Made by a program: the position numbers and the translations under genes. 64,000 nucleotides of DNA from Pseudobacillus wudalianchiensis (lineage in GTDB: Bacteria > Bacillota > Bacilli > Bacillales > Domibacillaceae): assembly GCF_001685015.1 (NCBI RefSeq), contig NZ_MAYT01000012.1, positions 498,246-562,245 on the forward strand, written 5' to 3'. Shown piece after piece: positions 16,963-28,582 of the stretch (positions are counted from its first letter, which is position 1; each line of letters opens with the position of its first letter). The notes beneath the pieces are model-generated. The model saw only the letters and a list, made by a program, of their open reading frames with translations, did no database searches and had not been told where the DNA came from.

Positions 16963-17512
16963 ACCTAGCGGGCAATGGATAAATGCTTTCGATCGCTTCT
17001 GTGATGGCTTGAGCGCATAACTCTCGGTAAGCTCCCGTTCGCAGCAGTTGTGCTTCTTCCTTGTTCGTCATAAACCCCGCTTCAATTAATACAGCTGGCA
17101 TGAGAGTTTTCCGCAGGATATAAAAGTTGGCCGTTTTTACGCCGCGGTTTTTGCGGCCGGTGAGAGTTACGAGGCGCTGCTGAATCGCTTTCTCTACAGC
17201 CTCTGCCTGTTTTGGACGTGAAGAGTGAATGAAGGTTTCAATGCCATGAGCCTCGTTCCAGCCATCTCCATAAGCGTTTGCGTGAATGGATAAGAAAAGG
17301 TCGGCTTTCCAGCGGTTTGCTTTAGATACTCTCTCCCCCAGAGGCACGTCCACTTGATCGGAGTGAGAAAACCCCACGCTTGCTCCTTTTCCCTCTAGCT
17401 TTTTTCTTAGTAGGAGCGCGACATCGCGGTTGAATTCAAATTCTCGCATGCCGTCCGGTGTTCTTTTGCCAGGTGTTGAGTAACCGTGACCTGCATCAAT
17501 TATGATTTTCAT
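16961..17512 (-). CDS. N-acetylmuramoyl-L-alanine amidase (Amidase_3)
   Basis: Zinc amidase that cleaves between N-acetylmuramic acid and L-alanine of peptidoglycan. 183 residues carry DAGHG (His9), the Glu pair near 24-26, SIHANA (His77) and VLIEAGFMTN (Glu144), so the active site is complete. It has no signal peptide and no wall-binding domain (SPOR, LysM or SH3), so it resembles the catalytic part of CwlC/endolysin-type enzymes and may act at mother-cell lysis or when the membrane is breached. Convergent with yvlD. Confidence 0.87.
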   Translation of the reverse strand: MKIIIDAGHGYSTPGKRTPDGMREFEFNRDVALLLRKKLEGKGASVGFSHSDQVDVPLGERVSKANRWKADLFLSIHANAYGDGWNEAHGIETFIHSSRPKQAEAVEKAIQQRLVTLTGRKNRGVKTANFYILRKTLMPAVLIEAGFMTNKEEAQLLRTGAYRELCAQAITEAIESIYPLPAR

Positions 17513-17673
17513 ATGCTTTTCCTCCTGCTTGTTTTCTCAATTTATACATACCAAATAGTAAAGAAAAAGGGCACATTCACGGCTCGACAGTAAAATTTCT
17601 TATTCTTCATTTTAATTGGCACCGGTAAAAATGTTACAATAGAAAAAGATTGCCATGATGAGGAGGAAAAACA

Positions 17674-18609
17674 GTGGCTAAAGTGCGTACATCTGATTTG
17701 CTGGAAAATCTTGATTTAGAACTTGTTAGCGGTGAAGACGGCATTCATCGTCCAATCACAACGAGCGATCTTTCTCGTCCGGGCCTTGAGCTTGCCGGCT
17801 TTTTTGATTATTATCCGAAAGAACGGGTTCAGCTGCTTGGGATGACAGAGCTGACTTTTTTTCAAAAACTTCGTTCCGATGAAAAATTAGAAAGAATGGA
17901 AAGGCTCTGTGACGACAGGACACCGGCGATTGTTATTTCCCGTGAACTGGAAGTACCGGAAGAATTAATTGAAGCTTCTGAACGGCATGCAGTACCCGTG
18001 ATGAAATCAAAATTGACAACAACGAGACTGTCGAGCAAACTGACAAATTATTTGGAAAAAATGCTGGCACCGACAACCGCCGTTCACGGCGTTCTCGTTG
18101 ATATTTATGGCGTAGGGGTGCTGATTACTGGACAAAGCGGCGTCGGTAAAAGTGAGGCGGCTCTTGATCTTGTAAAAAGAGGGCATCGCCTCGTTGCGGA
18201 TGACTGTGTAGAGATTCGTCAGGAAGATAATGATACGCTTGTCGGCAGTGCGCCGGAGCTGATCGAGCATTTACTGGAGATCCGGGGACTTGGTATTATT
18301 AATATTATGACCTTGTTTGGCGCTAGCGCGATTAGAAGTACAAAAAGAATTACGCTCAATGTTCATTTGGAGCTATGGAATTCTAAAAAACAATACGACC
18401 GGCTGGGCATTGAAGAAGATAAATTAAAAATCATTGATACCGAAATCACTAAAATTACCCTTCCTGTACGTCCCGGAAGAAACATTGCCGTTATTATCGA
18501 AGTAGCAGCAATGAACTTCCGTTTAAAACGTCTTGGTATTAATACGGCGAAGGAATTTACAGACAAGTTAGCAAATGTCATCAGCGAACGCGACACTGAT
18601 TTTATATAA
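17674..18609 (+). CDS. hprK: HPr kinase/phosphorylase
   Basis: Phosphorylates HPr and Crh at Ser46 in response to glycolytic intermediates and reverses it with phosphate; the switch of carbon catabolite repression. 311 residues with Walker A GQSGVGKS (153-160), the catalytic/Mg region VADDCVEIR and the HPrK signature [10 protein letters not shown] (about 203-212). Heads hprK-lgt-yvoD-ppaX-yvoF as in B. subtilis. The Crh partner is encoded at 34907 and GapA-glycolysis at 39552. Confidence 0.98.
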   Translation: MAKVRTSDLLENLDLELVSGEDGIHRPITTSDLSRPGLELAGFFDYYPKERVQLLGMTELTFFQKLRSDEKLERMERLCDDRTPAIVISRELEVPEELIEASERHAVPVMKSKLTTTRLSSKLTNYLEKMLAPTTAVHGVLVDIYGVGVLITGQSGVGKSEAALDLVKRGHRLVADDCVEIRQEDNDTLVGSAPELIEHLLEIRGLGIINIMTLFGASAIRSTKRITLNVHLELWNSKKQYDRLGIEEDKLKIIDTEITKITLPVRPGRNIAVIIEVAAMNFRLKRLGINTAKEFTDKLANVISERDTDFI

Positions 18610-18640
18610 GAGAGGATGACGAGCAGAAAGGGGAAAGAGA

Positions 18641-19456
18641 ATGGAAGGCTATCCACTTGATCCGATTGCTATTGCCATTGGGCCGATCCAGGTTCACTGG
18701 TATGGCCTAATTATTGGCTTTGGCATTGCACTCGGTTTTTATTTAGCTGTCAAAGAAGGCGACCGTCTCGGCTTGCCTAAAGATACATTTGCCGATCTAC
18801 TCATTTGGGCGATTCCGATCGCCATTATTTCGGCACGCATTTATTACGTGTTATTTGAATGGGGATACTATTCTCAACATCCAGGAGACATCATTAAAAT
18901 CTGGAATGGCGGAATTGCCATTCACGGTGCGTTAATCGGTGCTGTCACAACCACCATTGTCTTCTCAAAAATGAAGCACATTTCGTTCTGGAAACTGGCC
19001 GATATTGCTGCTCCAAGCATTATTTTAGGGCAGGCGATTGGCCGTTGGGGGAACTTTATGAATCAAGAGGCACACGGCGGGGAAGTGACACGCTCTTTTT
19101 TAGAAAACCTGCATTTGCCTGAATTCATTATCAATCAAATGTATATAGATGGTCATTATTATCATCCGACCTTTCTCTATGAATCGATCTGGAATTTTGT
19201 TGGGTTTATTTTGCTGTTAAGCTTGCGGAAAGTGAACTTAAAACGGGGAGAGCTATTTTTATCTTATGTGATCTGGTACTCAATCGGCCGTTTCTTTATT
19301 GAAGGGATGCGAACAGACAGTTTGATGCTGACAGATTCACTGAGGATTGCTCAAGTGATTTCGCTCGTCCTTCTGGCGACAGCTATCGCAATCTTAGTCA
19401 TTCGCCGCAGACAAAAAAAGGAACAGCTGCCTTATAACAGCGCAGTAAACGAATGA
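18641..19456 (+). CDS. lgt: Prolipoprotein diacylglyceryl transferase
   Basis: Adds diacylglycerol from phosphatidylglycerol to the lipobox Cys of prolipoproteins. 271 residues, about seven spans, with the Lgt signature [14 protein letters not shown] (about residue 128 on) and HGAL (conserved His/Gly region near 89). Ribosome site AAAGGGGAAAG. Stop overlaps the first in-frame start of yvoD. Confidence 0.97.
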   Translation: MEGYPLDPIAIAIGPIQVHWYGLIIGFGIALGFYLAVKEGDRLGLPKDTFADLLIWAIPIAIISARIYYVLFEWGYYSQHPGDIIKIWNGGIAIHGALIGAVTTTIVFSKMKHISFWKLADIAAPSIILGQAIGRWGNFMNQEAHGGEVTRSFLENLHLPEFIINQMYIDGHYYHPTFLYESIWNFVGFILLLSLRKVNLKRGELFLSYVIWYSIGRFFIEGMRTDSLMLTDSLRIAQVISLVLLATAIAILVIRRRQKKEQLPYNSAVNE

Positions 19457-19479
19457 CGATGAAAGGAACAGGGGATAAT

Positions 19480-20430
19480 ATGGGGAAAACATTGCGAAAT
19501 GGTTTGCTTTCAGGGGTTAAAACAACGTGGCTGCTCGGTAAAATTATTTTTCCGATCACTCTTATTGTAACGTTATTGCAATACACACCAATATTACCAT
19601 GGGTGATGGAGGCTATTAGTCCGGTCATGCGGATATTTGGATTGTCAGGCGATGCCTCTATCCCGCTTGTGCTCGGTAATTTCCTAAATTTATATGCAGC
19701 GATTGGTGCCATTCTATCATTGGATTTATCAGTGAAAGAAGTATTTATTTTAGCTGTAATGCTGTCCTTTTCACATAATTTATTTATTGAATCCAGTGTT
19801 GCTGCCCGTGTCGGCGTAAAGCTGCCTGTTATTTTGGCGGTAAGATTAGGTCTTGCCTGTGTATCAGCCATCATCATCAATTTAGTTTGGCACGGCGGCA
19901 GTGGAATAGCGCAATATGGCATGGCTCCGCCGCTTCAGGCTGATCCAGATGGCTGGGGACAAATATTCATGCTTGGTCTTGAAAAAGCAGGATACGGAAT
20001 TTTTCAGCTTGCTTTGATCGTTATGCCGCTCATGCTCGCTATTCAAGTTTTAAAAGACTTAAAGTGGCTGGACGCTTTTTCCCGGTGGATGGCGCCTGTC
20101 ACTCGCCTGCTCGGAATGAAAGAAAATACATCTATGACACTGGCATCAGGCTTGCTTTTTGGTCTTGCCCTTGGTTCCGCGGTGATGATTCAAGCGGTAA
20201 GAGAGGACGGGGTAAGCAGCCGGGATGTTACATTGGCGATGATTTTTCTAGTCGCGTGCCATGCGGTCGTGGAAGATACAGTCATCTTTATGCCCCTTGG
20301 CATTACCGGATGGCCTTTACTAGCGCTATTTTTAATTCGGTTAATCACCGCTATTTTACTAACACTTGCTGTGTCGTCGCTATGGAAGCCAGCTGAATTG
20401 GTTCAAAGAAAGGAAGCAAAATTATCATGA
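19480..20430 (+). CDS. yvoD: YvoD-like nucleoside-recognition (gate) domain membrane protein
   Basis: Polytopic membrane protein with two related halves ([29 protein letters not shown] and later [26 protein letters not shown]), as in the Gate/nucleoside-recognition family. Function unknown; position in hprK-lgt-yvoD-ppaX identifies it as yvoD. The frame opens at 19453, overlapping lgt, and three ATGs are possible; 19480 follows AGGGG at five bases, so I prefer it (316 residues). Confidence 0.82.
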   Translation: MGKTLRNGLLSGVKTTWLLGKIIFPITLIVTLLQYTPILPWVMEAISPVMRIFGLSGDASIPLVLGNFLNLYAAIGAILSLDLSVKEVFILAVMLSFSHNLFIESSVAARVGVKLPVILAVRLGLACVSAIIINLVWHGGSGIAQYGMAPPLQADPDGWGQIFMLGLEKAGYGIFQLALIVMPLMLAIQVLKDLKWLDAFSRWMAPVTRLLGMKENTSMTLASGLLFGLALGSAVMIQAVREDGVSSRDVTLAMIFLVACHAVVEDTVIFMPLGITGWPLLALFLIRLITAILLTLAVSSLWKPAELVQRKEAKLS

Positions 20431-21083
20431 CGAAAATTACAACATTGCTGTTTGACTTAGATGGAACGCTTATTAATACAAATGAATTAATCATTTCTTC
20501 GTTCTTGCATACACTCAATCACTATTTTCCGGATCAATATAAACGTGAAGATGTTTACCCGTTTATGGGACCGACACTCGTTGAGACGTTTTCTGGTATT
20601 GATGCAGAACGTACAGAAGAGATGATCGCTCGCTATCGAAAATTTAATCTTGAAAATCATGACATGCTCGTTACTGAGTTTACCGGCGTTTTTGAAACAA
20701 TCCGTACATTAAAAGAAAATAACTTTAAGCTCGCAATCGTTTCCACAAAACTTAGAGATACCGTGATCAAAGGTCTTAAATTGACGAATTTATATCCGTT
20801 TTTCGATACAATTGTCGCTCTCGATGACGTGACTCATCCAAAGCCGCACCCTGAACCGTTATTAAAGGCATTACAGGAGGTCGGCTCCAAGCCGGAGGAA
20901 GCGATGATGATCGGCGATAACTTCCATGACATCGAAGGCGGGAAAAATGCCGGTACGTTAACCGCTGGTGTAGCTTGGTCTGTGAAAGGAAAAGGTTTCT
21001 TGCAATCATTCGATCCAGATTACATGCTTGAGGCGATGCCGGATCTTTTAGACATCCTCAAGATTGGGGTATCCGAAAAGTGA
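20427..21083 (+). CDS. ppaX: Pyrophosphatase PpaX (HAD family)
   Basis: Hydrolyses the pyrophosphate released when HPrK dephosphorylates Ser46-phosphorylated HPr. 218 residues with DLDGTL (Asp10, Asp12), the VST second motif and the [16 protein letters not shown] fourth motif of HAD phosphatases. Length and place match B. subtilis PpaX (216). Overlaps yvoD by four bases and yvoF by four bases. Confidence 0.94.
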   Translation: MTKITTLLFDLDGTLINTNELIISSFLHTLNHYFPDQYKREDVYPFMGPTLVETFSGIDAERTEEMIARYRKFNLENHDMLVTEFTGVFETIRTLKENNFKLAIVSTKLRDTVIKGLKLTNLYPFFDTIVALDDVTHPKPHPEPLLKALQEVGSKPEEAMMIGDNFHDIEGGKNAGTLTAGVAWSVKGKGFLQSFDPDYMLEAMPDLLDILKIGVSEK

Positions 21084-21577
21084 GAAAGACGAAACGGTAT
21101 AAAACAGAAGGAGCTAATTCGCTCTGGAACATTTATAAAACCGTCTCGTTTTGGAAAACATTTAAAAATACAGCCATTATTGAAATTGGCCGGTTTGTCC
21201 CGTTCATGAAAGTAAAAAACAGCTTGTATCGCACATTTCTTGGGATGAAAATTGGTGAGCAAACAGCGCTCGCTTATAAAGTGGTGCCAGACATTATGTT
21301 TCCGGAACTGATTTCAATCGGCCGCAATACGATTATTGGCTACAATACGGTAATTCTTGCTCATGAGTATTTAATTGAAGAGTACCGTCTTGGAGAAGTT
21401 ATAATCGGTGATAACGTAATGATTGGCGCTAACAGTCTGATTCTTCCTGGAGTGACAATTGGCGATGGCGCGGTTATTTCTGCCGCAACGCTCGTTCATC
21501 GCGATGTGCCTCCCGGAGCATTCGCCGGCGGCAATCCGATGCAAATCAAAGAAAAAAGAGAACCTGTTAAAATTTAA
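21080..21577 (+). CDS. yvoF: Hexapeptide-repeat acyltransferase (YvoF-like)
   Basis: 165 residues with left-handed beta-helix hexapeptide repeats ([48 protein letters not shown]), as in Lac/Nod-type acetyltransferases. Starts at GTG 21080, overlapping the ppaX stop. Substrate unknown. Last gene of the hprK operon, followed by a terminator. Confidence 0.85.
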   Translation: MRKTKRYKTEGANSLWNIYKTVSFWKTFKNTAIIEIGRFVPFMKVKNSLYRTFLGMKIGEQTALAYKVVPDIMFPELISIGRNTIIGYNTVILAHEYLIEEYRLGEVIIGDNVMIGANSLILPGVTIGDGAVISAATLVHRDVPPGAFAGGNPMQIKEKREPVKI

Positions 21578-21592
21578 TAATAAACATAAGCT

Positions 21593-21623
21593 AAAAAACG
21601 TTTCGGCAGCCGGAACGTTTTTC
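21593..21623 (+). terminator. Terminator of the hprK operon
   Basis: AAAAACGTT..CGGC / GCCG..AACGTTTTT stem followed by TTCTTTCTTT. Confidence 0.87.
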
Positions 21624-21672
21624 TTTCTTTAGGAAACGATAAAACAAACGTTGTCCATTATTCTTGCATAGA

Positions 21673-21717
21673 TGAAAAGGGAATGTACGCTGTTTCAGTG
21701 TCCCTTTCTTTTTAAGA
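21673..21717 (+). terminator. Possible second hairpin terminator
   Basis: AAAAGGGA (about 21675) and TCCCTTTC with a long loop, followed by TTTTT. Weak; it may be a backup for the preceding hairpin. Confidence 0.4.
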
Positions 21718-21758
21718 AAAGACAGTAGTTTGCCGCAGCGTTCACCCTCTTATTTTTC

Positions 21759-21787
21759 TTGACTAGAATTGTCAGAAACGTTACACT
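21759..21787 (+). promoter_or_regulatory. Sigma-A promoter of the his operon
   Basis: TTGACT (21759-21764), 17-bp spacer, TACACT (21782-21787), 82 bases before the hisZ start. No T-box or His leader peptide is seen in the leader. Confidence 0.75.
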
Positions 21788-21869
21788 ACTTGTAAATACT
21801 TCATCATGTTAGCATATTAGCGAACTAAAGCATGCTGCGTGAAATACACAGATAATCGGGTGATAGATC

Positions 21870-23054
21870 ATGTCGAAGCTGTTAATGTTTGAAAAACCTG
21901 TCGGGATGCGGGACACCCTCCCTCACATATATGAAACGAAACGGAAGTTAAAAGAAGCAGCAGAAAGGGAAATGAGAAGCTGGGGATACCGTTTTATTGA
22001 AACGCCTGCATTAGAGTACCATGAAACAATTGGAGAAGCCTCGGCTATTCTTGATCGCCAGCTGTTTAAATTGCTTGACCAGCAGGGAAACACACTTGTG
22101 CTTCGGCCGGATATGACAACGCCGATTGCACGGGTAGCAGCGTCGAAGTTATTAAAGGAACGTGTTCCGCTGCGTCTGGCTTATTCAGCGAACGTTTATC
22201 GGGCGCAACAGCGTGAAGGCGGAAGAGCCGCCGAGTTTGAACAAATTGGAATAGAAATGATCGGTGACCAGACCGTTAGTGCTGATGCAGAGATTATTGC
22301 TTTGCTTGCATCGATTTTAAAGAAAACAGGCATCGAACGTTTTCGGATCTCTCTCGGACATATTCGTTTTACAGATGAATTGTTCCGGCAAATTCTCGGC
22401 ACTGAAGAACGGGCTGAGCATTTACGCCGCTTTTTATATGAAAAAAATTATGTCGGCTATCGTGAACATGTGAAAAGTCTTGCCCTTTCTTCTATCGATC
22501 AGCAACGGCTTCTTCGTTTTCTTGATTTATCGGGCGAGCTAAGTTGTCTAGAAGGAGCCGCTAATTTAATTGAAGGTGGAGCAGGCAGCGAAGCGATTGC
22601 TGAATTACGTAACTTATATGAAAGACTTCAGGAGTATGGGGTCGCGGAGTATATTAAATTTGATTTACCGCTCGTCAGCCATATGAGCTACTATACAGGA
22701 CTAGTATTTGAAGTATACGTGGATGGAGCCGGTACACCGGTTGGCAATGGAGGTCGTTATGATCAGCTGCTTGAAAAGTTCGGCCGTCCGGCAAGTGCTA
22801 CAGGCTTTGGGCTTCGAGTGGACGTGCTGCTTAGCGCTCTCGAACAATTAGCAGAAGAAGAAAAAGTGCATTGCATATTGTTTAGCAACGAAAGGCGGTT
22901 AGAAGCTATTCAAGAGGCTAAGAAGCGCCGAGAAGCTGGAGAGGCGGTTCTTCTGCAGGATGTAGCGGGTGTAGAAGATGTGGACCGATTTACGGAATCA
23001 TGTAAAAGTGTTTCGTTTTTCGTAGGAAAAGCAGCAAGCGGAAGGGAGTTTTAA
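21870..23054 (+). CDS. hisZ: ATP phosphoribosyltransferase regulatory subunit
   Basis: Paralogue of histidyl-tRNA synthetase that forms an octamer with the short HisG and gives it histidine feedback control. 394 residues (B. subtilis 391) with class II aaRS motif 2 and 3 remnants ([53 protein letters not shown]) but without the anticodon domain. First gene of the his operon and paired with a short HisG, as expected. Confidence 0.95.
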   Translation: MSKLLMFEKPVGMRDTLPHIYETKRKLKEAAEREMRSWGYRFIETPALEYHETIGEASAILDRQLFKLLDQQGNTLVLRPDMTTPIARVAASKLLKERVPLRLAYSANVYRAQQREGGRAAEFEQIGIEMIGDQTVSADAEIIALLASILKKTGIERFRISLGHIRFTDELFRQILGTEERAEHLRRFLYEKNYVGYREHVKSLALSSIDQQRLLRFLDLSGELSCLEGAANLIEGGAGSEAIAELRNLYERLQEYGVAEYIKFDLPLVSHMSYYTGLVFEVYVDGAGTPVGNGGRYDQLLEKFGRPASATGFGLRVDVLLSALEQLAEEEKVHCILFSNERRLEAIQEAKKRREAGEAVLLQDVAGVEDVDRFTESCKSVSFFVGKAASGREF

Positions 23055-23059
23055 GAGCG

Positions 23060-23689
23060 ATGTTAACGATTGCGATGCCAAAAGGACGGATCTTTGAAGA
23101 AGCAGCTGACCTGCTTCGTAAAGCTGGTTATCAGCTGCCGCCGGATCTTGATGATTCGCGTAGGCTCATTATTGAAGTGCCGGAAGAAAATCTACGCTTT
23201 TTTCTAGCCAAACCAATGGACGTTGCTACCTACGTAGAATATGGGGTTGCAGATTTGGGGATTGCAGGGAAAGACGTGCTTCTTGAAGAAGAAAGAGATG
23301 TGTATGAACTGATTGATTTGAAAATCAGCCCATGTTACTTGGCGGTTGCCGGATTGCCGAATACGTCTGTGGATGAAGTAGCACCGAAAGTGGCAACGAA
23401 ATACCCTAACGTCGCTTCCTCGTATTTTCGGGAAAAAGGAGAGCAGGTTGAGATTATTAAGCTGAACGGTTCTATCGAGCTTGCCCCGATGATTGGCCTT
23501 GCCGACCGCATCGTCGATATTGTCTCAACAGGCCGGACATTAAAGGAAAATGGCCTTGTTGAATATGAAACAATTGTAGATATTACCTCTCGATTAATTG
23601 TCAATCAGGCTAGCTATCGCTTAAAGGATAAGGAAATCGGACAACTTGTCAGCCGGCTGTCAGAGATTATTGCAGAAAAGGCAGTGTGA
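23060..23689 (+). CDS. hisG: ATP phosphoribosyltransferase, short form
   Basis: First step of histidine synthesis: ATP plus PRPP to phosphoribosyl-ATP. 209 residues, the short HisG type that lacks the C-terminal regulatory domain and requires His[12 protein letters not shown] at the start and the PRPP-binding segment [16 protein letters not shown] (about 153-168) are present. Confidence 0.97.
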   Translation: MLTIAMPKGRIFEEAADLLRKAGYQLPPDLDDSRRLIIEVPEENLRFFLAKPMDVATYVEYGVADLGIAGKDVLLEEERDVYELIDLKISPCYLAVAGLPNTSVDEVAPKVATKYPNVASSYFREKGEQVEIIKLNGSIELAPMIGLADRIVDIVSTGRTLKENGLVEYETIVDITSRLIVNQASYRLKDKEIGQLVSRLSEIIAEKAV

Positions 23690-24963
23690 AAGAGATGAAA
23701 ATTCAAAGCGTGACACCAGAATTATCATTAAAGCGTTCTGTCGATAGCGGTACAGATGAACAGCGTGCCGCTGTTCAAAAGATTATACAGGCAGTTCGGT
23801 CAGACGGCGACGCTGCCCTCTTTACTTATACGAAGCTGTTTGATCAAGCGGAATTAGATAGCATGCGGGTAACACAGGCGGAAATTGAGGAAGCTTATAG
23901 CGAGTTTCCAGAGCATATAACCCAGGTGATCAAAGAAGCAGCTGAAAATATTTTTACTTTTCATCAAAAGCAGCTGCGGGAAACATGGACGTACACAGAT
24001 CAAAATGGGACGATGCTCGGCCAGAAAATGACGCCGCTTGACTCAGCGGGTGTCTATGTGCCAGGGGGGACAGCAGCCTATCCATCGTCTGTCCTGATGA
24101 ATGTTCTGCCAGCAAAGGTTGCGGGAGTGAAGCGAATCGTGATGGTTTCACCACCGGGTCCTGATGGCCGTCTGCCTGCCGGCGTTCTCGTCGCTGCCGA
24201 TATTGCCGGGGTAGAAGAAATCTATAAAGTCGGCGGTGCTCAGGCAATAGCAGCCCTTGCTTATGGAACAGAGACGATTCGGCCGGTTGATAAAATTACT
24301 GGACCTGGCAATATTTATGTCGCGTTGGCTAAACGAGAAGTGTTTGGAGATGTGGACATTGATATGATTGCCGGTCCAAGTGAGATTGCGGTTCTTGCAG
24401 ATGAGAGTGCCCGGCCGGTAGAGATTGCCGCCGATTTACTATCACAGGCAGAGCATGATACACGGGCAAGCAGTGTGCTAGTGACTCCTTCGCAAAGATT
24501 AGCAGAGGAAACGGCCGCAGAAGTTGAAAGACAGCTTGCCGGTCTTCCGCGGGAAGCGATTGCCCGAAAAGCGATCGAACACTATGGAGCAATTTATGTT
24601 ACAAGAGATATACAGGAAGCGATTGATGTTGTGAATCAGCTGGCGCCGGAGCATTTAGAAGTCATGACAGAAAATGCGATGAATGTCGTAGAAAGAATTC
24701 GCCATGCAGGAGCTATTTTCATCGGCCGCTTTAGTTCCGAACCGATTGGTGATTATTTTGCCGGACCTAACCATGTGTTGCCAACGAATGGAACAGCTCG
24801 CTTTTCATCACCGTTAAACGTGGACGATTTTATGAAGAAATCAAGTTTAATCATGTATAGCGAGCAGGCTTTTAATGAGAATGTCGATAAAATTGCCGCA
24901 TTTGCCCGGCTGGAGGGGCTAGAAGCCCATGCACGGGCGGTAGAAGCAAGAAAAATAAAATAG
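23686..24963 (+). CDS. hisD: Histidinol dehydrogenase
   Basis: NAD-dependent oxidation of L-histidinol to L-histidine, the last two steps. 425 residues with the signature region [20 protein letters not shown] and the Zn/catalytic residues in QAEHD and NQLAPEHLE. The frame opens at GTG 23686, overlapping the hisG stop behind AAAAGG; ATG 23695 is an alternative start. Confidence 0.97.
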   Translation: MKEMKIQSVTPELSLKRSVDSGTDEQRAAVQKIIQAVRSDGDAALFTYTKLFDQAELDSMRVTQAEIEEAYSEFPEHITQVIKEAAENIFTFHQKQLRETWTYTDQNGTMLGQKMTPLDSAGVYVPGGTAAYPSSVLMNVLPAKVAGVKRIVMVSPPGPDGRLPAGVLVAADIAGVEEIYKVGGAQAIAALAYGTETIRPVDKITGPGNIYVALAKREVFGDVDIDMIAGPSEIAVLADESARPVEIAADLLSQAEHDTRASSVLVTPSQRLAEETAAEVERQLAGLPREAIARKAIEHYGAIYVTRDIQEAIDVVNQLAPEHLEVMTENAMNVVERIRHAGAIFIGRFSSEPIGDYFAGPNHVLPTNGTARFSSPLNVDDFMKKSSLIMYSEQAFNENVDKIAAFARLEGLEAHARAVEARKIK

Positions 24964-25006
24964 CATGAAAGAATGTCAAAAATGAGCAGAAGAAGGAGTG
25001 GCCCAA

Positions 25007-25597
25007 TTGAGTAACCGGATGACAGAACTAAACCGCAACACGAACGAAACAAAAATCCAGCTTGCTTTTTCTATAGATGGTGAGGGCCAGGCAAATATCC
25101 AAACTGGTGTGCCATTTATGGATCATATGCTAGATTTATTCACAAAGCATGGCCAGTTTGATTTAACGGTTAAAGCAGACGGAGATGTAGAGATAGATGA
25201 TCATCACACGACAGAGGATATTGGGATTTGTCTTGGGCTTGCCTTGAAAGAAGCTCTTGGTGATAAAAAGGGGATCAAGCGTTACGGAAATGCCTTTGTT
25301 CCTATGGATGAGACACTTGCCCAAGTCGTAGTCGACTTAAGTAATCGTCCGCATTTTGAGATGCGCGGGGAGTTTCCAGCACAGAAGGTTGGCACGTTTG
25401 ATACAGAGCTTGTTCATGAGTTTCTGTGGAAGCTTGCTTTGGAAGCAAGAATGAATCTTCATGTCATCATTCACTATGGCAGCAATACACACCATATGAT
25501 CGAAGCCGTTTTTAAAGCACTTGCTCGAGCGTTAGATGAAGCAACTTTCATTGACCCGCGTGTTAAAGGCGTGCCGTCGACGAAAGGAATGTTGTAA
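25007..25597 (+). CDS. hisB: Imidazoleglycerol-phosphate dehydratase
   Basis: Dehydrates imidazole-glycerol phosphate. 196 residues (B. subtilis 194), the monofunctional form without phosphatase domain. The metal-binding HHTTEDIG and the later HHMIEA motifs are intact. I chose TTG 25007 because AAGGAG lies eight bases upstream; the GTG at 24998 overlaps that site and ATG 25019 is far from it. Confidence 0.95.
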   Translation: MSNRMTELNRNTNETKIQLAFSIDGEGQANIQTGVPFMDHMLDLFTKHGQFDLTVKADGDVEIDDHHTTEDIGICLGLALKEALGDKKGIKRYGNAFVPMDETLAQVVVDLSNRPHFEMRGEFPAQKVGTFDTELVHEFLWKLALEARMNLHVIIHYGSNTHHMIEAVFKALARALDEATFIDPRVKGVPSTKGML

Positions 25598-26230
25598 ATG
25601 ATCGGCATCGTTGATTATGGAATGGGCAATTTATTTAGCGTCAGCAAGGCGCTCGAGCGCATAGGCGTTCCTTATATTATTAGCGATTCTGCTGAAGAGC
25701 TGAACGAAACGAGAGGTTTGATTTTACCGGGAGTGGGATCGTTCAGAGATGCGATGACATTATTGAAAGAGAAAAAGCTGGATGAATTTCTCCATGCCTA
25801 TGTAGAGAGCGGCCGTCCGCTTTTAGGTATTTGTCTTGGCATGCAGCTGTTGTTTCAAGAAAGTGAAGAAAATGGACGGACACAAGGACTTGGCTTGTTA
25901 AAAGGACGAGTTGTGCGTATTCCTATTGATCAGGATGATAGAGTGAAAGTGCCGCATATGGGTTGGAATCAACTGACTTTCCATCAGGAATCACCTGTGC
26001 TTCACGCTGTAGAAGAGGGTTTTGTCTATTTTGTTCATTCTTATTATGTAGATAGGATGGATAAAGAAGCACTGCTTGCTAGTACGGTTTATAGTGTGGA
26101 GATTCCGGCTGTTGTCGGAAGGGATAATGTATTCGGCATGCAGTTTCATCCTGAGAAGAGCAGCCGGGTCGGCATGCAGCTATTAACGAATTTTGTAAAA
26201 GCAATGGAACAATCGGAGGCGATTTTATGA
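25598..26230 (+). CDS. hisH: Imidazole glycerol phosphate synthase, glutaminase subunit
   Basis: Supplies ammonia from glutamine to HisF. 210 residues, class I glutamine amidotransferase with nucleophile in GICLGMQLL (Cys near 82) and the His-Glu pair in [11 protein letters not shown]. Starts directly after the hisB stop and overlaps hisA by four bases. Confidence 0.97.
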   Translation: MIGIVDYGMGNLFSVSKALERIGVPYIISDSAEELNETRGLILPGVGSFRDAMTLLKEKKLDEFLHAYVESGRPLLGICLGMQLLFQESEENGRTQGLGLLKGRVVRIPIDQDDRVKVPHMGWNQLTFHQESPVLHAVEEGFVYFVHSYYVDRMDKEALLASTVYSVEIPAVVGRDNVFGMQFHPEKSSRVGMQLLTNFVKAMEQSEAIL

Positions 26231-26961
26231 GTTTTACGATCTACCCGGCCATTGATATGCGCGGCGGCAAATGTGTTCGCTTAAAGCAAGGAGACTACAA
26301 TCAGGAAACAGTATACGGTGATTCTCCTTTTGACATGGCAAAGTCATTTGTAGAAGAAGGAGCAGAATGGATTCATATGGTTGATCTGGACGGCGCAAAA
26401 GACGGCCGGCGGATTAACGATCGGTTCGTCATTGAGGCAGCACAAAAGCTTCAGACAAAAGTGCAAATTGGAGGCGGCATTCGCACCGAGGAAGATATTC
26501 GCCACTATTTGGACAATGGGATAGACCGAGTTATTATCGGCAGTCTTGCTGTTTCAGAAACAGAACTCGTTAAGCAGTGGCTTAAGAAGTTTGGCAGCCA
26601 AATCGCCATTGGCCTTGATGCGAAAGATGGTTTTGTTGCGACACATGGCTGGATTGAAACGTCTTCTTTAAAAGCGGCAGACTTAGGCAAGGAACTTGCG
26701 GAAGCAGGGGCAGAAACCTTTATTTTTACCGATATTGCTACTGATGGAATGCTTGCGGGGCCTAACATCGAAGCAGTAGCCGAGCTAGCCCGCGTAACTG
26801 GAAAACGTGTCATCGCTTCTGGCGGCGTCAGCTCGCTTGAAGATTTAAGAAAAATCAAACGTTATGAGCAGGAGGGTGTCAGTGGCGCCATTGTGGGTAA
26901 AGCTATTTATACGGGCCAGTTCACTGTTCGTGAGGCGCTGAAGGAGGCGGAAACCGTATGA
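26227..26961 (+). CDS. hisA: ProFAR isomerase
   Basis: Isomerises the aminoaldose to aminoketose intermediate. 244-residue TIM barrel; phosphate-binding motifs [13 protein letters not shown] and [13 protein letters not shown], catalytic Asp in [12 protein letters not shown] and in DIATDGM. Overlaps hisH and hisF by four bases each. Confidence 0.97.
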   Translation: MSFTIYPAIDMRGGKCVRLKQGDYNQETVYGDSPFDMAKSFVEEGAEWIHMVDLDGAKDGRRINDRFVIEAAQKLQTKVQIGGGIRTEEDIRHYLDNGIDRVIIGSLAVSETELVKQWLKKFGSQIAIGLDAKDGFVATHGWIETSSLKAADLGKELAEAGAETFIFTDIATDGMLAGPNIEAVAELARVTGKRVIASGGVSSLEDLRKIKRYEQEGVSGAIVGKAIYTGQFTVREALKEAETV

Positions 26962-27716
26962 TTACAAAACGGATTGTGCCCTGTCTTGATGTGAAGGATG
27001 GCCGCGTTGTAAAAGGTATTCAGTTTGTTGAATTGCGGGATGCCGGAGATCCAGTTGAACTTGCTAAAGTATATGACGAACAAGGAGCAGACGAATTAGT
27101 ATTTCTTGATATTTCTGCTTCCCATGAAGGACGGAAAACGATGGTGGAAGTAGTTCAAGATGTGGCTTCGCAGCTTGCTATTCCTTTTACCGTTGGAGGC
27201 GGTATTAACTCACTTGAGGACATGAAACGTATTTTGCGTGCAGGTGCTGATAAAGTATCCTTAAATACAGCCGCTGTTCTTAATCCGGAGTTAATCACAA
27301 TTGGTGCCGATTATTTCGGTACGCAGTGTATTGTCATTGCGATCGATGCAAAGTGGGATGAAGCACTTGGTTCATGGCGGGTTTATACACATGGTGGACG
27401 CCAGAAAACAGATCGGGAAGTGATCAGCTGGGCACAGGAAGCTGTCGAGCGGGGAGCCGGTGAAATTTTATTGACAAGCATGGATAGGGATGGTGAAAAA
27501 AGAGGTTTTGATCTTGCCCTGACAAAGGCAATCAGTGAAGCAGTCTCCGTTCCAGTCATTGCTTCTGGCGGAGCTGGTGAAGCGCAGCACTTTTTCGAGG
27601 TATTCACAGAAGGATTGGCAGATGCGGCATTGGCTGCTTCTATTTTCCACTATAAGGAGACCAGTGTCAGTGAAGTGAAGAACTTTTTAAAAGCTCGGGG
27701 AGTGAATATGAGATGA
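26958..27716 (+). CDS. hisF: Imidazole glycerol phosphate synthase, cyclase subunit
   Basis: Makes IGP and AICAR with ammonia from HisH. 252-residue TIM barrel with catalytic Asp in [13 protein letters not shown] and [13 protein letters not shown], phosphate loops [11 protein letters not shown] and [12 protein letters not shown]. Overlaps both neighbours by four bases. Confidence 0.98.
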   Translation: MITKRIVPCLDVKDGRVVKGIQFVELRDAGDPVELAKVYDEQGADELVFLDISASHEGRKTMVEVVQDVASQLAIPFTVGGGINSLEDMKRILRAGADKVSLNTAAVLNPELITIGADYFGTQCIVIAIDAKWDEALGSWRVYTHGGRQKTDREVISWAQEAVERGAGEILLTSMDRDGEKRGFDLALTKAISEAVSVPVIASGGAGEAQHFFEVFTEGLADAALAASIFHYKETSVSEVKNFLKARGVNMR

Positions 27717-28348
27717 GTATAACCGTAGAAGAAATTCGATTTGATGAAAAAGGGCTAGTGCCTGCCGTCGTTCAAGACGCAACTACATATGAAGTACTGA
27801 CACTTGCTTATATGAACAAAGATTCGCTTCAACGCACGATAGACAGCGGAGAAACTTGGTTTTTCAGCCGTTCACGTCAAGAGCTTTGGCATAAAGGAGA
27901 AACGAGCGGAAATACACAGAAGGTCGTGAACATCAAGTATGACTGCGACCAAGATGCGCTCGTCGTACTCGTTAAACCACAGGGGCCTGCTTGTCATCTC
28001 GGAACGACAAGCTGCTTTGAGAATTCTTTGTATGGCGAACAAACAGGGATGCTGCCGTACACGATTTTGCATAAATTAGAGGAAGTTATCGCTGACAGAG
28101 AGCAGACTCGTCCTGAAGGAGCTTATACGACATACTTGTTTGAAAAAGGGGTCGATAAAATCCTAAAAAAAGTCGGCGAGGAAGCAGCAGAAGTCATTAT
28201 TGCGGCTAAAAACCGCGACAAAGACGAGCTGCAGTGGGAAGCAGCTGATTTGTTGTATCACTTGCTCGTTCTCCTTCGTGAACAGGAAGTGGAGCTCGCG
28301 GACGTTCTTGGTGTGTTAGCCAAGCGCCATGAAGAAAAAGGGAAATAA
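27713..28348 (+). CDS. hisI: Bifunctional phosphoribosyl-AMP cyclohydrolase / phosphoribosyl-ATP pyrophosphatase
   Basis: Fusion HisIE of 211 residues: cyclohydrolase (1-about 115) with [16 protein letters not shown] and the metal ligands DCDQDALV and CHLGTTSCF; pyrophosphatase (about 120-205) with [19 protein letters not shown]. Last gene of the his operon, which is therefore complete except for hisC (expected elsewhere, as in B. subtilis) and a histidinol phosphatase. Confidence 0.97.
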   Translation: MSITVEEIRFDEKGLVPAVVQDATTYEVLTLAYMNKDSLQRTIDSGETWFFSRSRQELWHKGETSGNTQKVVNIKYDCDQDALVVLVKPQGPACHLGTTSCFENSLYGEQTGMLPYTILHKLEEVIADREQTRPEGAYTTYLFEKGVDKILKKVGEEAAEVIIAAKNRDKDELQWEAADLLYHLLVLLREQEVELADVLGVLAKRHEEKGK

Positions 28349-28582
28349 TGAGATAAGCTGTCTTGAAGTTGAGAAAAGAAGACTTTAAGGCGGCTTTTTT
28401 CGTGGAAACCGAGCTTGAGTAACGACCAAAGAGCCGATATCGTGGACAACTAGACTGGAGCGACGAACAAAGTCTAGAGTATCTCTGCTGCCCGTGGTTT
28501 AAAAAGATCGCTTTTATATTAACGAGCCTTCGATATCTATGATATACTCAATAGGTTAATTAACAATGCTCGGAGGACTTTC

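Noticed and set aside
21623-21869. T-box or His leader peptide before hisZ
   Set aside because: No T-box sequence and no run of His codons seen.
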